A stretch of 64,000 nucleotides of DNA from Bacteroides thetaiotaomicron VPI-5482 (GTDB lineage Bacteria; Bacteroidota; Bacteroidia; Bacteroidales; Bacteroidaceae): NCBI RefSeq assembly GCF_000011065.1, contig NC_004663.1:4154001-4218000 (forward strand), in the 5' to 3' direction. The notes under the pieces are model-generated. The model saw nothing but the letters and a program-made list of their open reading frames with translations, made no database searches and was not told the origin of the DNA. The translations under genes were made by a program, and so were the position numbers. Positions 17,188 through 26,221 of this stretch are shown one piece after another; positions within the stretch are counted from its first letter, which is position 1; each line of letters begins with the position of its first letter.

Positions 17188-17216
17188 TAAAAAAGGGCGT
17201 AGATTCTCTACGCCCT
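17188..17216 (-). terminator. apt terminator
   Basis: AGGGCGTAGA (17194-17203) pairs perfectly with TCTACGCCCT (17207-17216) around a 3-nt loop; on the minus strand it is followed by six Ts. It ends apt transcription 20 bp after the stop codon. Confidence 0.9.
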
Positions 17217-17235
17217 GCAAATATAAGCAATTTGT

Positions 17236-17760
17236 TTATAAAGTCAATACGGATTCTACTTCTACGTCATCTCCGAATACGGATTTGCCATTCAGGTCTT
17301 TCAATTCGATAATGAAGTTTACATATACCTTTTTAGGCTTCAGTTTCTTCACCAGTTCGCAGGCTGCTTTCATAGTTCCTCCCGTTGCCAGCAGGTCGTC
17401 GTGTAGTAAAACTACGTCGTTTTCATCGAGTGCGTCCTTATGAATCTGCACAGTGTCCGTGCCATATTCTTTGTCGTAGCTTTCTTCGATCACCTCTGCG
17501 GGAAGTTTGCCCGGCTTGCGGATAGGAATAAAACCTGCGTTCAGTCGGGTAGCTAGGATAGGCCCCATGATGAATCCTCTGGATTCTATACCTACTACTT
17601 TGGTGATACCTTTATCCTTGTACATTTCGAACATGATGTTCGATAATTCTTGCAAGCACCAAGGGTCTTTAAACAGGGTGGTGACATCGTAGAAAAGGAT
17701 TCCGGGGATCGGAAAATCGGGAATTTCCCGGATGCTTTTAATTAGCGTTTCTTTGCTCAT
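17236..17760 (-). CDS. apt: Adenine phosphoribosyltransferase
   Basis: 174 aa from MSKETLIKSIREIPDFPIPG. It makes AMP from adenine and PRPP. The PRPP-binding loop is VVLLHDDLLATGGTMKAA and the purine region is VGIESRGFIMGPILATRL; length and motifs are typical of type I APRT. A perfect parS-like palindrome lies between it and mnmG upstream. It is followed at once by a strong terminator. Confidence 0.95.
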   Translation of the reverse strand: MSKETLIKSIREIPDFPIPGILFYDVTTLFKDPWCLQELSNIMFEMYKDKGITKVVGIESRGFIMGPILATRLNAGFIPIRKPGKLPAEVIEESYDKEYGTDTVQIHKDALDENDVVLLHDDLLATGGTMKAACELVKKLKPKKVYVNFIIELKDLNGKSVFGDDVEVESVLTL

Positions 17761-17793
17761 AATCATTGGTTTATCTCGTTTCTTTAAATGATT

Positions 17794-17809
17794 TGTTTCA
17801 CGTGAAACG
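17794..17809. promoter_or_regulatory. parS site (ParB binding)
   Basis: TGTTTCACGTGAAACG matches the broadly conserved parS consensus TGTTTCACGTGAAACA at 15 of 16 positions, with a perfect 14-bp palindrome at the core. It lies in the 56-bp gap between mnmG and apt. parS sites nucleate ParB and usually cluster around the chromosome origin; mnmG (gidA) is origin-linked in many bacteria. No parA, parB or dnaA gene is in the window. Confidence 0.8.
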
Positions 17810-17816
17810 TTGCCGC

Positions 17817-19703
17817 TTATCGGCCGGAAAGTACCAGCAATACGTTGATGTCGCTTGGTGATACTCCCGGGATCCGGCTCGCTTGAGCAATCGTTTCCGG
17901 ATCAATCTTCACTAGCTTCTGACGAGCTTCCGTAGATAGCGACTGGATGGAAGCATAATCAAATTTGCCTTTGATCTTGATGCTTTCCAGGCGTGCCAGC
18001 TTTTCTGCTATCATTCGCTCTCTGTCAATATAGCCTTGATACTTGATCAGTATTTCTGCCGCTTCCAGAATCTCTTCTTTACGGTCGGAGTCTGCAGCGG
18101 TTGCTTTTTCTAATTCTCTTTGGAAGGCGGGGACATGTTCCGCGATATTCTCAATCGTGATTTGCGGACGATTGAGAATTTCGATCAGCTTACAGCCTTG
18201 ACGAAGGGGAGTTGTTCCCAACTTTTCGAGGGCATCATTAATTAATGCCGGTTTCATCGAATAGTTCTTTGCGAAATTTACTATCTGCTCTAATGCCTCC
18301 TTCTTGGTCTTCATTAATTGGTAGCGATCCTCTCTTGCCAGTCCGAGGTGATATGCTCTTTCGGTCAGTCTCATGTCGGCGTCGTCCATGCGGAGAAGAA
18401 TACGGTATTCGGCACGTGAAGTGAACATACGGTATGGTTCGTCTACTCCTTTGGTCACCAGGTCGTCTATCAATACACCGATATATGCTTCGTCGCGAGC
18501 CAGTGTGAAGGCTTCACCACCGTGACAGTTGATGTGTGCGTTGATTCCGGCGATCAGTCCTTGTCCTCCCGCTTCTTCGTAACCGGTTGTTCCGTTCACT
18601 TGCCCGGCAAAGAACAGGTTTTTGATAATCTTCGATTCCAGCGAATGTTTTAATTGGGTGGGGTCGAAGTAATCGTACTCAATCGCGTATCCGGGACGAT
18701 AGATGACGATATCCTTGAATGCCGGTACTTTTTTCAGCGCGGCTATCTGAATATCCATCGGAAGAGAAGAAGAGAATCCGTTCAGGTATAATTCCTGTGT
18801 TGTTTCACCTTCGGGTTCGAGGAACAGTTGGTGCTGTTCTTTGTCGGGGAAGGTGACAATCTTGGTTTCGATGCTGGGGCAATAGCGCGGACCGATACTT
18901 TGAATCTGTCCGTTGAACAGGGGAGAATCCGGCAGCCCTTCGCGCAGAATTCGGTGCACTTCTTCGTTGGTATAGCAGGTCCAGCATTGCAGTTGCTTCA
19001 AATGGCGCGTACTGGTATTCATGAATGAGAACTTGTGGAAGTCGCATTCTCCGTCTTGTGTATCCATCAGATCGAAGTGGATGCTGCGTGCGTCGATTCG
19101 TACCGGTGTGCCGGTCTTCATCCTTCCGTAGGCAATGCCATGTCGGGCGATGGATTCTGTCAGCTGGTAAGATGCGGGTTCTGCCATTCTTCCGCCGGGC
19201 AATTGGTGGCGGCCTACGTGCATGAGTCCGTTCAAGAATGTTCCTGCGGTCAGTACGATACATTTCGCTTTGAATGTGACACCCCAAAGAGTGACGAGTC
19301 CGACTACTTCACCGTTTTCAACGAGCAATTCACAGACGGTATCCTGCCAGATATGAAGGTTGGGAGTATTTTCCAGTTTCTCACGCCATGACCAGATAAA
19401 CTTGGCACGGTCGCATTGAGCGCGGGGACTCCACATGGCGGGACCTTTCGAGCGGTTCAGGATTCGGAACTGGATAGCAGTTTCATCCGTCACCAATCCC
19501 ATCTGTCCGCCCAGTGCGTCTATTTCGCGTACTATTTGTCCTTTGGCGATTCCTCCTACTGCCGGATTGCAACTCATCTGTCCGATCTTGTTCATGTCCA
19601 TTGTGATCAGACAAGTTTTGGAACCTAAATTCGCAGCGGCGGCTGCCGCTTCACAACCTGCATGTCCGGCACCAATTACAATTACATCGTACTTAAAATC
19701 CAT
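17817..19703 (-). CDS. mnmG: tRNA uridine-5-carboxymethylaminomethyl modification enzyme
   Basis: 628 aa. With MnmE it adds the carboxymethylaminomethyl group to U34 of tRNA using FAD and methylene-THF. The N-terminal FAD-binding fold reads VIVIGAGHAGCEAAAAAANLG (cited part: VIVIGAGHAGCEAAAAA). GidA signatures SCNPAVGGIAKGQIVREIDA and the central GQVNGTTGYEEAGGQGLIAG (cited core) are intact, as is the C-terminal domain ending in IPGVSPSDINVLLVL. A TAACTTTG -7 element precedes it on the minus strand. Confidence 0.97.
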   Translation of the reverse strand: MDFKYDVIVIGAGHAGCEAAAAAANLGSKTCLITMDMNKIGQMSCNPAVGGIAKGQIVREIDALGGQMGLVTDETAIQFRILNRSKGPAMWSPRAQCDRAKFIWSWREKLENTPNLHIWQDTVCELLVENGEVVGLVTLWGVTFKAKCIVLTAGTFLNGLMHVGRHQLPGGRMAEPASYQLTESIARHGIAYGRMKTGTPVRIDARSIHFDLMDTQDGECDFHKFSFMNTSTRHLKQLQCWTCYTNEEVHRILREGLPDSPLFNGQIQSIGPRYCPSIETKIVTFPDKEQHQLFLEPEGETTQELYLNGFSSSLPMDIQIAALKKVPAFKDIVIYRPGYAIEYDYFDPTQLKHSLESKIIKNLFFAGQVNGTTGYEEAGGQGLIAGINAHINCHGGEAFTLARDEAYIGVLIDDLVTKGVDEPYRMFTSRAEYRILLRMDDADMRLTERAYHLGLAREDRYQLMKTKKEALEQIVNFAKNYSMKPALINDALEKLGTTPLRQGCKLIEILNRPQITIENIAEHVPAFQRELEKATAADSDRKEEILEAAEILIKYQGYIDRERMIAEKLARLESIKIKGKFDYASIQSLSTEARQKLVKIDPETIAQASRIPGVSPSDINVLLVLSGR

Positions 19704-19729
19704 TCTACCTTATTTATTATCAAACGCTG

Positions 19730-19737
19730 CAAAGTTA
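19730..19737 (-). promoter_or_regulatory. -7 element of the mnmG promoter
   Basis: TAACTTTG on the minus strand matches TAnnTTTG 26 bp before the mnmG start. No clear TTG at -33. Confidence 0.5.
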
Positions 19738-20117
19738 CGGAAAAGTTGCGAGAGTTGTATCTTCTGCCGGTTTTTGCTTCCGAAATTTCGGGGAGGAGGC
19801 AGGGCGGGCGCAAAAAATCGCCGTAATTTTGGATTGGAAATATGCAAGATGTAACGTTTCTGGCTTCTTTTCTTTTATGTCAAGGCTTCAATTCCTTTCA
19901 AAAAGAGATGTAAATGCTCTTTTTCGACATTCTAGGCTTACTTTTTGTCACTTGGAAAAGTGTGGGGCCATGTGATGAAATAGAAGACAAACGGAGCGTT
20001 TGGACAGAATTTGTGTCAAATCAGCCTTCGGATGTATGTTTTATACCCAACCTCAACTCTTTCTCTTGACATAAATCAAAAAAATAAGGTAAAACATGTT
20101 TTTTAGCATAAGAATTC
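19738..20117. other. Intergenic stretch without recognised features
   Basis: Between the mnmG promoter and the promoter at 20118. It is AT-rich, with no convincing open frame, RNA or repeat. One weak hairpin (CACTT/AAGTG) is near 19950. Confidence 0.5.
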
Positions 20118-20147
20118 TTGTTGTTTTCCAAAACACCTCTACCTTTG
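20118..20147 (+). promoter_or_regulatory. Promoter of a candidate small RNA
   Basis: TTG at 20118-20120, a 19-bp spacer and TACCTTTG at 20140-20147: a full Bacteroides primary sigma promoter. No gene begins for almost 400 bp downstream. Confidence 0.65.
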
Positions 20148-20153
20148 CAGTGT

Positions 20154-20393
20154 AGTTGTGAAACTACTAAGATTTTTAGGTATTAGAAAATAAGGTAATA
20201 ACAAAAGAGTAGTATTAGTTTATAAAATTAAGGTATTAGATTTTAAGATTAGTTTTTAGGAAAAAGATTGTTTTGATTAGGTATTAGGAAAAAAGTAGTT
20301 TTCAGGTAACAGGTAAATTGAGATGCAGAAAAAAGAATCCCATTTATGGGGGATTCTTTAGGTGGGGCGGAGTTATTCGCTCTTTTTTTATTT
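20154..20393 (+). ncRNA. Candidate small RNA upstream of ECF sigma locus A
   Basis: Between the promoter at 20118-20147 and an intrinsic terminator (GGGCG/CGCTC stem at 20365-20382 followed by seven Ts) there is about 240 nt without a good coding frame. It begins with a hairpin (GTAGTT/AACTAC, about 20151-20166), contains several AGGTATTAG-like units, and has a perfect 10-bp stem AAAGAATCCC/GGGATTCTTT (20332-20359) before the terminator. It could be an independent small RNA or an abortive leader of the sigma gene. A 12-codon frame from about 20322 is too short to trust. Confidence 0.45.
20174..20310 (+). repeat. Degenerate AGGTATTAG repeats
   Basis: Copies of AGGTATTAG or close variants occur near 20178, 20231, 20279 and 20293, with related AAGGTAATA and CAGGTAACAGGTAA segments. 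A similar motif is at 14938-14962. The spacing is irregular. Confidence 0.45.
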
Positions 20394-20452
20394 TATGCCC
20401 CTTTATTCTATTTTTTTATATGAGGGGTGAACTTACATACTGAAAAAACAGA

Positions 20453-20460
20453 TATATTTG
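20453..20460 (+). promoter_or_regulatory. Possible -7 element of the first ECF sigma gene
   Basis: TATATTTG matches TAnnTTTG 78 bp before the ATG at 20538. The -33 element is not evident. Confidence 0.4.
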
Positions 20461-20537
20461 TAAGTCATATCTATTATAACCAGTTTTTGCAGTAATTTGA
20501 AGAGAGTCTTTTATTGTTTGATTAATCTTGTTGCCGT

Positions 20538-21110
20538 ATGAGCGATAAAGATGATTTGATAGTAGCAGGTGTCAACCAGAAAGATAAGGGAATCTGGAGG
20601 GACTTTTATGATCGCTATTATGCGGCCTTGTGCTCATATGTCGAGAAAATCCTGTTCCTCACCGATGCCGTAGAAGATCTGGTTCAGGAGGTGTTTATAT
20701 CCGTGTGGGAAGGTAAACGTACTTTTTCCGACTCCCGTGAGCTGACTAATTATCTTTATCGTGCCTGCTATAATAATGCACTGTTGTATATCCGCAACCA
20801 TCAGATTCATGATTCTATATTGAATGGCTTGCCTCAGGAAGAAGATTTTGAAGACGAGGAAATGTTGTATGCTTTGACTGTGAAAGAAGAAGCTATCCGA
20901 CAACTTTATTTCTATATCGAGGAGCTTCCCGCCGAACAACGCCGTATCATCCTGCTAAGAATAGAGGGACATTCGTGGGATGAAATCGCATCCCGGCTGG
21001 GAGTCAGCATCAATACGGTTAAAACTCAGAAAAGCCGTAGCTATAAATTCTTACGCGAGAAGCTGGCAAATTCCAGTTATTCTGTACTTCTTGCTCTTAT
21101 ATTTTATTAG
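20538..21110 (+). CDS. ECF-type RNA polymerase sigma-70 factor, locus A
   Basis: 190 aa. Sigma region 2 is at about 20-90 (YAALCSYVEKILFLTDAVED, LVQEVFISVWEG) and region 4 at about 125-180 (LPAEQRRIILLRIEGHSWDEIA, with the helix-turn-helix ASRLGVSINTVKTQKSRSYK; motifs cited in parts). The short hydrophobic C-terminus (VLLALIFY) is common in Bacteroides sigma factors of SusCD loci. It should be held by the FecR protein encoded 515 bp downstream and direct transcription of the susCD operon. The large gap suggests fecR onward has its own, probably sigma-dependent, promoter. Confidence 0.93.
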   Translation: MSDKDDLIVAGVNQKDKGIWRDFYDRYYAALCSYVEKILFLTDAVEDLVQEVFISVWEGKRTFSDSRELTNYLYRACYNNALLYIRNHQIHDSILNGLPQEEDFEDEEMLYALTVKEEAIRQLYFYIEELPAEQRRIILLRIEGHSWDEIASRLGVSINTVKTQKSRSYKFLREKLANSSYSVLLALIFY

Positions 21111-21625
21111 AAACCGGGCTATGCATCCTTGCTTTTGTGGGGGTGAAGTGACTGTGATGTGGCTTATTTAAGTGGATGAGCCGTTATGTTTAACAGGTAA
21201 ACAAAGCTTGGTTAGCATTTTTAGTAAGCTATATGTGTTCGTTCCATGTCTGTGTCTTATTGCATTGTATATCAATTAGCTAAGTCCGAAAGTGACGGAT
21301 GATGATAAAATATGAGTTTCAAACTCCTTAGTAAAAGCTAAAAAATACATCATTTTAATAGCGGCAACGAAAAAAAACAAATATTTTTTAAGATGCCTAA
21401 TTGTCATTTATTGATGGCTGAATTTTGATTCTGAAAAGGGAATGATTTGTTAAATATGTCATTTTTGTTGCTGAATAATGTCATAATGATAGTTTTTCAT
21501 TCTTTTCCGTTTTCGTACGGAGAGTATCTCATAAAAAATAATCATCTTTTTGTCACCCATTTATGGACGTTATGTATAATTATAGTAAAGCAAAGATAAA
21601 ATCCTCATTAGAAATAGATAAAATT
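21111..21625 (+). promoter_or_regulatory. Long gap between sigma and anti-sigma genes
   Basis: 515 bp, very AT-rich, without a plausible gene. Near its end is TGTCACCCATT (21551-21561) followed by ACGTTATG, which resembles TGTCCCTCATT...CGTCTTTG (36317-36348) in the matching gap of locus B. This is a candidate target of the locus sigma factors. The element at 21551 overlaps the extra upstream ATG of fecR, favouring the later start. Confidence 0.35.
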
Positions 21626-22834
21626 ATGAAAAAGTTAGAAAACACATATCAAGATGCCTCTTTGATAAAAAAGGCTCTTTTGGGAGATGCAAGCGACAAA
21701 GAGCAGCAGGTGTTGGAACAACGTTTATCTATGCATCCGGAACTGAAAGCCGTGTATGAGAAATTGCAGGATAGTGAGGAATTGAAAGATGCTTTTAATA
21801 AGTATAAAAAATATTCATCGGAAAAGGCTTACGAGCATTTCCTTCAACAAATTCAACAAAAAGAGAATTCGTCCGCTGGAAAGATCCACCGTATCCGGTC
21901 ATGGTGGTATGCTGCCGCAGCGGTGGTAGTACTGGCAGTAGGAATTTCTTTTTATGCCATAAATCATTATCAGGCAGTGGAGGAGTCCCAGACACGTATC
22001 GCGCAAATCAAGCCGGGTAGCAAACAGGCAGTGTTGACTTTGCCCGATGGAAGCACTATTGATGTACAAAAGAAAGATATAAATGTAATAGTAGACGGCG
22101 TCCAGGTGAAATACAATAAAGGGGTGCTGTCATATCGACCGACCGTCACAACACAACAACACGAAGAAGAAAATGTCGATGAAAGTCCGGTGAAGTCAAA
22201 TGAACTGGTTATACCACGGGGAGGAGAGAATACTGTCCTTCTTGCTGATGGAACCACTGTTCATTTGAATGCCGGTTCTAAATTGCTTTATCCGGTCCGT
22301 TTTGTCGGAAAGCGCCGAATTGTGACACTGGAAGGTGAAGCCTATTTTGATGTGAGAAAGGATGAGGAACATCCGTTTGTGGTCCGGACTCGTTTCGGAG
22401 AAGTAACAGTACTTGGTACGGCATTTAATATCAATGCTTATAATGATGCGGATGCGTGCTATACCACCCTTGTATATGGGAAAGTAAATTTCTCGACACC
22501 CGATCAGAATACAATTACGCTGGCGCCGGGTGAACAGGCAGTCGCCTCTTCCCGTGGCATTGAAAAGCGGGTGGTGGATGTCAATGAATATATCGGCTGG
22601 GCACAAGGTGTATATGTTTTCAATAACAAACGGCTGGGCGATATCATGAAAACCTTCGAGCGCTGGTATGATGTTCATGTCTATTATGAGAAGGAGTCTC
22701 TGCGCGACCTGACTTATAGTGGTGACTTGCAGCGATATGGCACGATCAATACTTTCCTGAATGCATTAGAACTAACCGGCGATATCTACTATAGAATAAA
22801 CGGAAGAAATATATTGATATATGAGAATGAGTAA
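21626..22834 (+). CDS. FecR-family anti-sigma factor, locus A
   Basis: 402 aa from MKKLENTYQDASLIKKALLG; an upstream in-frame ATG at 21563 is possible but overlaps a candidate promoter. The N-terminal cytoplasmic helical domain binds the sigma factor (about 1-90). A single membrane segment follows (WWYAAAAVVVLAVGISFYAI, about 95-115), then a periplasmic FecR domain (RGGENTVLLADGTTVHLNAG, GEAYFDVRKDEEHPF) and a C-terminal STN-like DUF4974 domain (GVYVFNNKRLGDIMKTFERW). It transmits the SusC signal to the sigma factor. The downstream susC starts 23 bp later. Confidence 0.93.
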   Translation: MKKLENTYQDASLIKKALLGDASDKEQQVLEQRLSMHPELKAVYEKLQDSEELKDAFNKYKKYSSEKAYEHFLQQIQQKENSSAGKIHRIRSWWYAAAAVVVLAVGISFYAINHYQAVEESQTRIAQIKPGSKQAVLTLPDGSTIDVQKKDINVIVDGVQVKYNKGVLSYRPTVTTQQHEEENVDESPVKSNELVIPRGGENTVLLADGTTVHLNAGSKLLYPVRFVGKRRIVTLEGEAYFDVRKDEEHPFVVRTRFGEVTVLGTAFNINAYNDADACYTTLVYGKVNFSTPDQNTITLAPGEQAVASSRGIEKRVVDVNEYIGWAQGVYVFNNKRLGDIMKTFERWYDVHVYYEKESLRDLTYSGDLQRYGTINTFLNALELTGDIYYRINGRNILIYENE

Positions 22835-22857
22835 TATTGAGTTTTGATTTAAAAATT

Positions 22858-25800
22858 ATGAAAAAAAGAAGAGTCTTTATGCTATGTCTTTTTGCATTGA
22901 GTATGGTACTCAGTGCATGGGCACTTCCACCTGATGAGAAGAAAGTGACGCTTGATTTGAAGGATGTGCCGATGGAAACATTTTTAAACACGGTAAAACA
23001 GAAAGCTGGAATCAACATGCTTTATAACTCTCAGATGTTTAAAGGAGTTGAACCGGTGACTGTAAAAGCTACCAACGAGCCTTGGAAGGAATTGCTGGAC
23101 CGCGTTCTTTCACCTAAAGGTTTCACTTATGCTACCAAAGATGGTATTGTGGTCATCAAGAAGAAAGATCAGAAGACACGTACGTTGGAAGGTAAAGTGG
23201 TGGATGAACAGGGTGGCGAACTACCGGGAGTTACGGTTTTGATACTGGGAAAAGAAAGAAATATCGGAACAATGACTGATGCAGACGGTGCTTTTTCTTT
23301 AGGACTTCCTGAAGGAGATGTAACAATTCGTCTTTCCTTTGTAGGCATGCAAACTTTGGAAATACATACTGGCAAGCTCAATCTTGATAAAGTGCATACC
23401 TTTAAGTTGAAACCCGATTCAAAGCAATTGGAAGAGGTGGTGGTAACCGGTTATGCAAAGATCAGTAAAAATAGCTTTACGGGTACTTCTGTGACGGTTA
23501 CGGCAGATCAGTTGATGTCGGTTTCCAAAACAAATGTATTAGGGGCCTTGCAAACGTTCGATCCCTCTTTTCGTATTGCTGAAAATAATTTAGCAGGTTC
23601 GAACCCGAATAATGTTCCGGAATTGTATATTCGTGGACGTTCGGGTATTGGAACAACACAATTGGATGCGCAAAGCCTTTCTAAAACATCATTGAAGAAC
23701 AATCCTAACCTTCCGACTTTTATCATGGATGGCTTTGAAATCAGCGTGCAGAAATTGTATGATATGGACCCTAGCCGTATTGCAAGCATTACGATCTTGA
23801 AAGATGCTGCCGCTACGGCTATGTACGGTTCGCGTGCAGCGAATGGTGTGGTTATTATTACAACAGTAACACCGAAAGCTGGTAAAGTCAATATCGATTA
23901 TAACTTTACCGGAACATTGGAATATCCTGACCTAACTGATTATAATATGATGAATGCACGAGAGAAACTTGAAACAGAGGTTGCTGCAGGTTTATTTAAG
24001 GCAAATCCAGAACAAGGTTTTAGTGAACAAAGTCGGTTAGATGCACTTTACAACCAAAAACTGAACAATGTAGTTCGTGGAGTTGATACTTATTGGTTAT
24101 CTAAACCCCTTCGTACTGTATTCAATCACAAACATAGTTTGTATTTGGATGGTGGTACGGAGGATTTGCGTTGGGGAGCTGACTTTTCTTATAATAGTGG
24201 AGAAGGCGTTATGAAAGGTTCTTATCGCGACCGTATGGCTGGTGGGTTGTCTTTATCTTATCGACTTGGAGCTTTTCAGGTAAGAAACTATTTTTCATAT
24301 ACTTATACTAAATCTCAGGAGTCTCCTTATGGAAGCTTCTCCGACTATACTTCAAAATTGCCATATGATGAATATATTGATGAGAATGGAAGATATTTGG
24401 AGACAACTTATCCTTGGACCGGAGGATCAGGAGAAGTAAACCCTTTGTATGAAGCTACATTGAAGAATTATGATCGAAGTAAGTCTTGGGAATTGATTAA
24501 TAATACAGAATTGTTGTGGAATATCGACAGTTACTGGTTGTTAAAAGGACAATTTAGTGTTACGAAGTCAAATTCGGATGCACGTACCTTTCTTGATCCG
24601 CGTTCAAAGAAGAATGATGATTTGTTAGGCTTAAATAATGTGGTTTCAGGACAGTTGGATATCGCTACTTCCAATAGTTTAAGTTGGGATGCTACTGCTA
24701 CTTTATCTTATAACAGAAATATAAAGAAGCACAATCTGAATTTTTTGGTAGGTATTAATGCTACTTCAAGTACTGGTGATAGTTTTGGTATTACTTACAA
24801 AGGATTTCCGTCTGGCGAATTGTCTTCTCCAGGCTATGGTAATAAAGTCTCTGGATTACCTTCTAACTCGGATAGTAAAAGCCGTCTTTTCGGTGCATTA
24901 GGGACATTCAACTATTCATTTGATAATATTTATTTGGCGGACGTTTCTGTACGCTTCGATGGAAACTCAGAGTTTGGTGCTGATCAACGTTTTGCACCTT
25001 TCTTTTCCGGTGGTCTTGGTTTGAACTTGCATAATTATAAGTTCATGAAACAGTTTGAATGGATGGACCGTCTAAAGATTCGTGGAACTTATGGTATTAC
25101 TGGTAAAGTTGACTTCTCTCCCTATGAAGCGCAGACTATTTATAAAGTAGTTACAGACAACTGGTTTAAAACAGGTCTAGGAGCATCATTGATGGCATTG
25201 GGAAATAATGGATTGGGTTGGGAAAAGACTCATAACATGGATTTAGGTCTAGATGTTGATATGTTTAAGGGATTACTCCAGATGAACTTTTCATATTATC
25301 GTAAGAAAACGGTGGACTTGGTTAATAGTGTTACATTACCTAGTTCTACAGGTTTTACTTCTTACAAAGATAATATTGGTGAGGTGATGAATAAGGGTGT
25401 TGAAATCCAGTTGAGAAGTAATATTTTGAATGCAAAGGATTGGTTTGTTGCAGTTTTTGCAAATATGGCTCATAATGAAAATAAAATAACTAAAATCTCA
25501 GATAGTCTGAAAGAGTACAATAAGCGCGTACAAGAAAAATATGCGAAATATGATTCTGGAAAAGGAGATTCAAAATATAGTGAGACTTACTTGCAGTATG
25601 TAGAAGGTGGTTCTCTGACATCTATTTTTGGTGTGAGATCATTAGGTATCAATCCAGCAGATGGTAAGGAAATTTATCTTCGTCCTGACGGTACAATAAC
25701 ATATGACTGGAATGCGGCTGACCAAGTTGTGATTGGAAACGAAGAGCCAAAACTCCAGGGTACTTTTGGATTTAACCTTCGTTGGAAGCAATTTTCTCTC

Positions 25801-26208
25801 TATTCTACCTTTATGTATGAATTTGGTGGACAGCGTTATAATTCTACATTGGTAAGTAAGGTTGAGAATGCACATATTCAAAGTAGTAATGTAGACCGTC
25901 GTGTATTGACAGGACGTTGGCAAAAGCCTGGAGATTGTACTCCTTATGGACGTTTACAGACTGATGGTGTAGTTGCAGTGACTCGTCCTACTAGCCGTTT
26001 CATCCAAGATTATAATGTGCTGACATTTAACTCTCTTACTTTAGGATATGATTTTAATGCTGAATGGTTGAAGAAAGCGCGTATCGGTCTGTTACGTGTA
26101 GAACTTTCAGGAAATGATTTATTCCGTGTTGCTACTGTACGTGCTGAACGTGGTTTGGATTATCCATATTCACGGTCTTTTGCAGCTTCGGTGAAGATGA
26201 GTTTTTAA
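22858..26208 (+). CDS. SusC/RagA TonB-linked outer membrane protein with STN domain, locus A
   Basis: 1116 aa from MKKRRVFMLCLFALSMVLSA (signal peptide). Domains: STN signalling domain (about 28-100), carboxypeptidase-regulatory-like domain (about 108-190, LEGKVVDEQGGELPGVTVLI), TonB-box region (EEVVVTGYAKI), plug (about 200-330, with ILKDAAATAMYGSRAANGVV) and a beta-barrel ending in aromatic-rich FAASVKMSF. The STN domain marks it as a transducer that signals to FecR. It imports a ligand together with the SusD lipoprotein. Base composition shifts towards AT in the barrel-coding part compared with the 5' third. Confidence 0.95.
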   Translation: MKKRRVFMLCLFALSMVLSAWALPPDEKKVTLDLKDVPMETFLNTVKQKAGINMLYNSQMFKGVEPVTVKATNEPWKELLDRVLSPKGFTYATKDGIVVIKKKDQKTRTLEGKVVDEQGGELPGVTVLILGKERNIGTMTDADGAFSLGLPEGDVTIRLSFVGMQTLEIHTGKLNLDKVHTFKLKPDSKQLEEVVVTGYAKISKNSFTGTSVTVTADQLMSVSKTNVLGALQTFDPSFRIAENNLAGSNPNNVPELYIRGRSGIGTTQLDAQSLSKTSLKNNPNLPTFIMDGFEISVQKLYDMDPSRIASITILKDAAATAMYGSRAANGVVIITTVTPKAGKVNIDYNFTGTLEYPDLTDYNMMNAREKLETEVAAGLFKANPEQGFSEQSRLDALYNQKLNNVVRGVDTYWLSKPLRTVFNHKHSLYLDGGTEDLRWGADFSYNSGEGVMKGSYRDRMAGGLSLSYRLGAFQVRNYFSYTYTKSQESPYGSFSDYTSKLPYDEYIDENGRYLETTYPWTGGSGEVNPLYEATLKNYDRSKSWELINNTELLWNIDSYWLLKGQFSVTKSNSDARTFLDPRSKKNDDLLGLNNVVSGQLDIATSNSLSWDATATLSYNRNIKKHNLNFLVGINATSSTGDSFGITYKGFPSGELSSPGYGNKVSGLPSNSDSKSRLFGALGTFNYSFDNIYLADVSVRFDGNSEFGADQRFAPFFSGGLGLNLHNYKFMKQFEWMDRLKIRGTYGITGKVDFSPYEAQTIYKVVTDNWFKTGLGASLMALGNNGLGWEKTHNMDLGLDVDMFKGLLQMNFSYYRKKTVDLVNSVTLPSSTGFTSYKDNIGEVMNKGVEIQLRSNILNAKDWFVAVFANMAHNENKITKISDSLKEYNKRVQEKYAKYDSGKGDSKYSETYLQYVEGGSLTSIFGVRSLGINPADGKEIYLRPDGTITYDWNAADQVVIGNEEPKLQGTFGFNLRWKQFSLYSTFMYEFGGQRYNSTLVSKVENAHIQSSNVDRRVLTGRWQKPGDCTPYGRLQTDGVVAVTRPTSRFIQDYNVLTFNSLTLGYDFNAEWLKKARIGLLRVELSGNDLFRVATVRAERGLDYPYSRSFAASVKMSF

Positions 26209-26221
26209 TAGTTTAAAGTAG

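Noticed and set aside
17161..17220. N-terminal extension of uvrC to 17220
   Set aside because: Those codons lie within the apt terminator hairpin.
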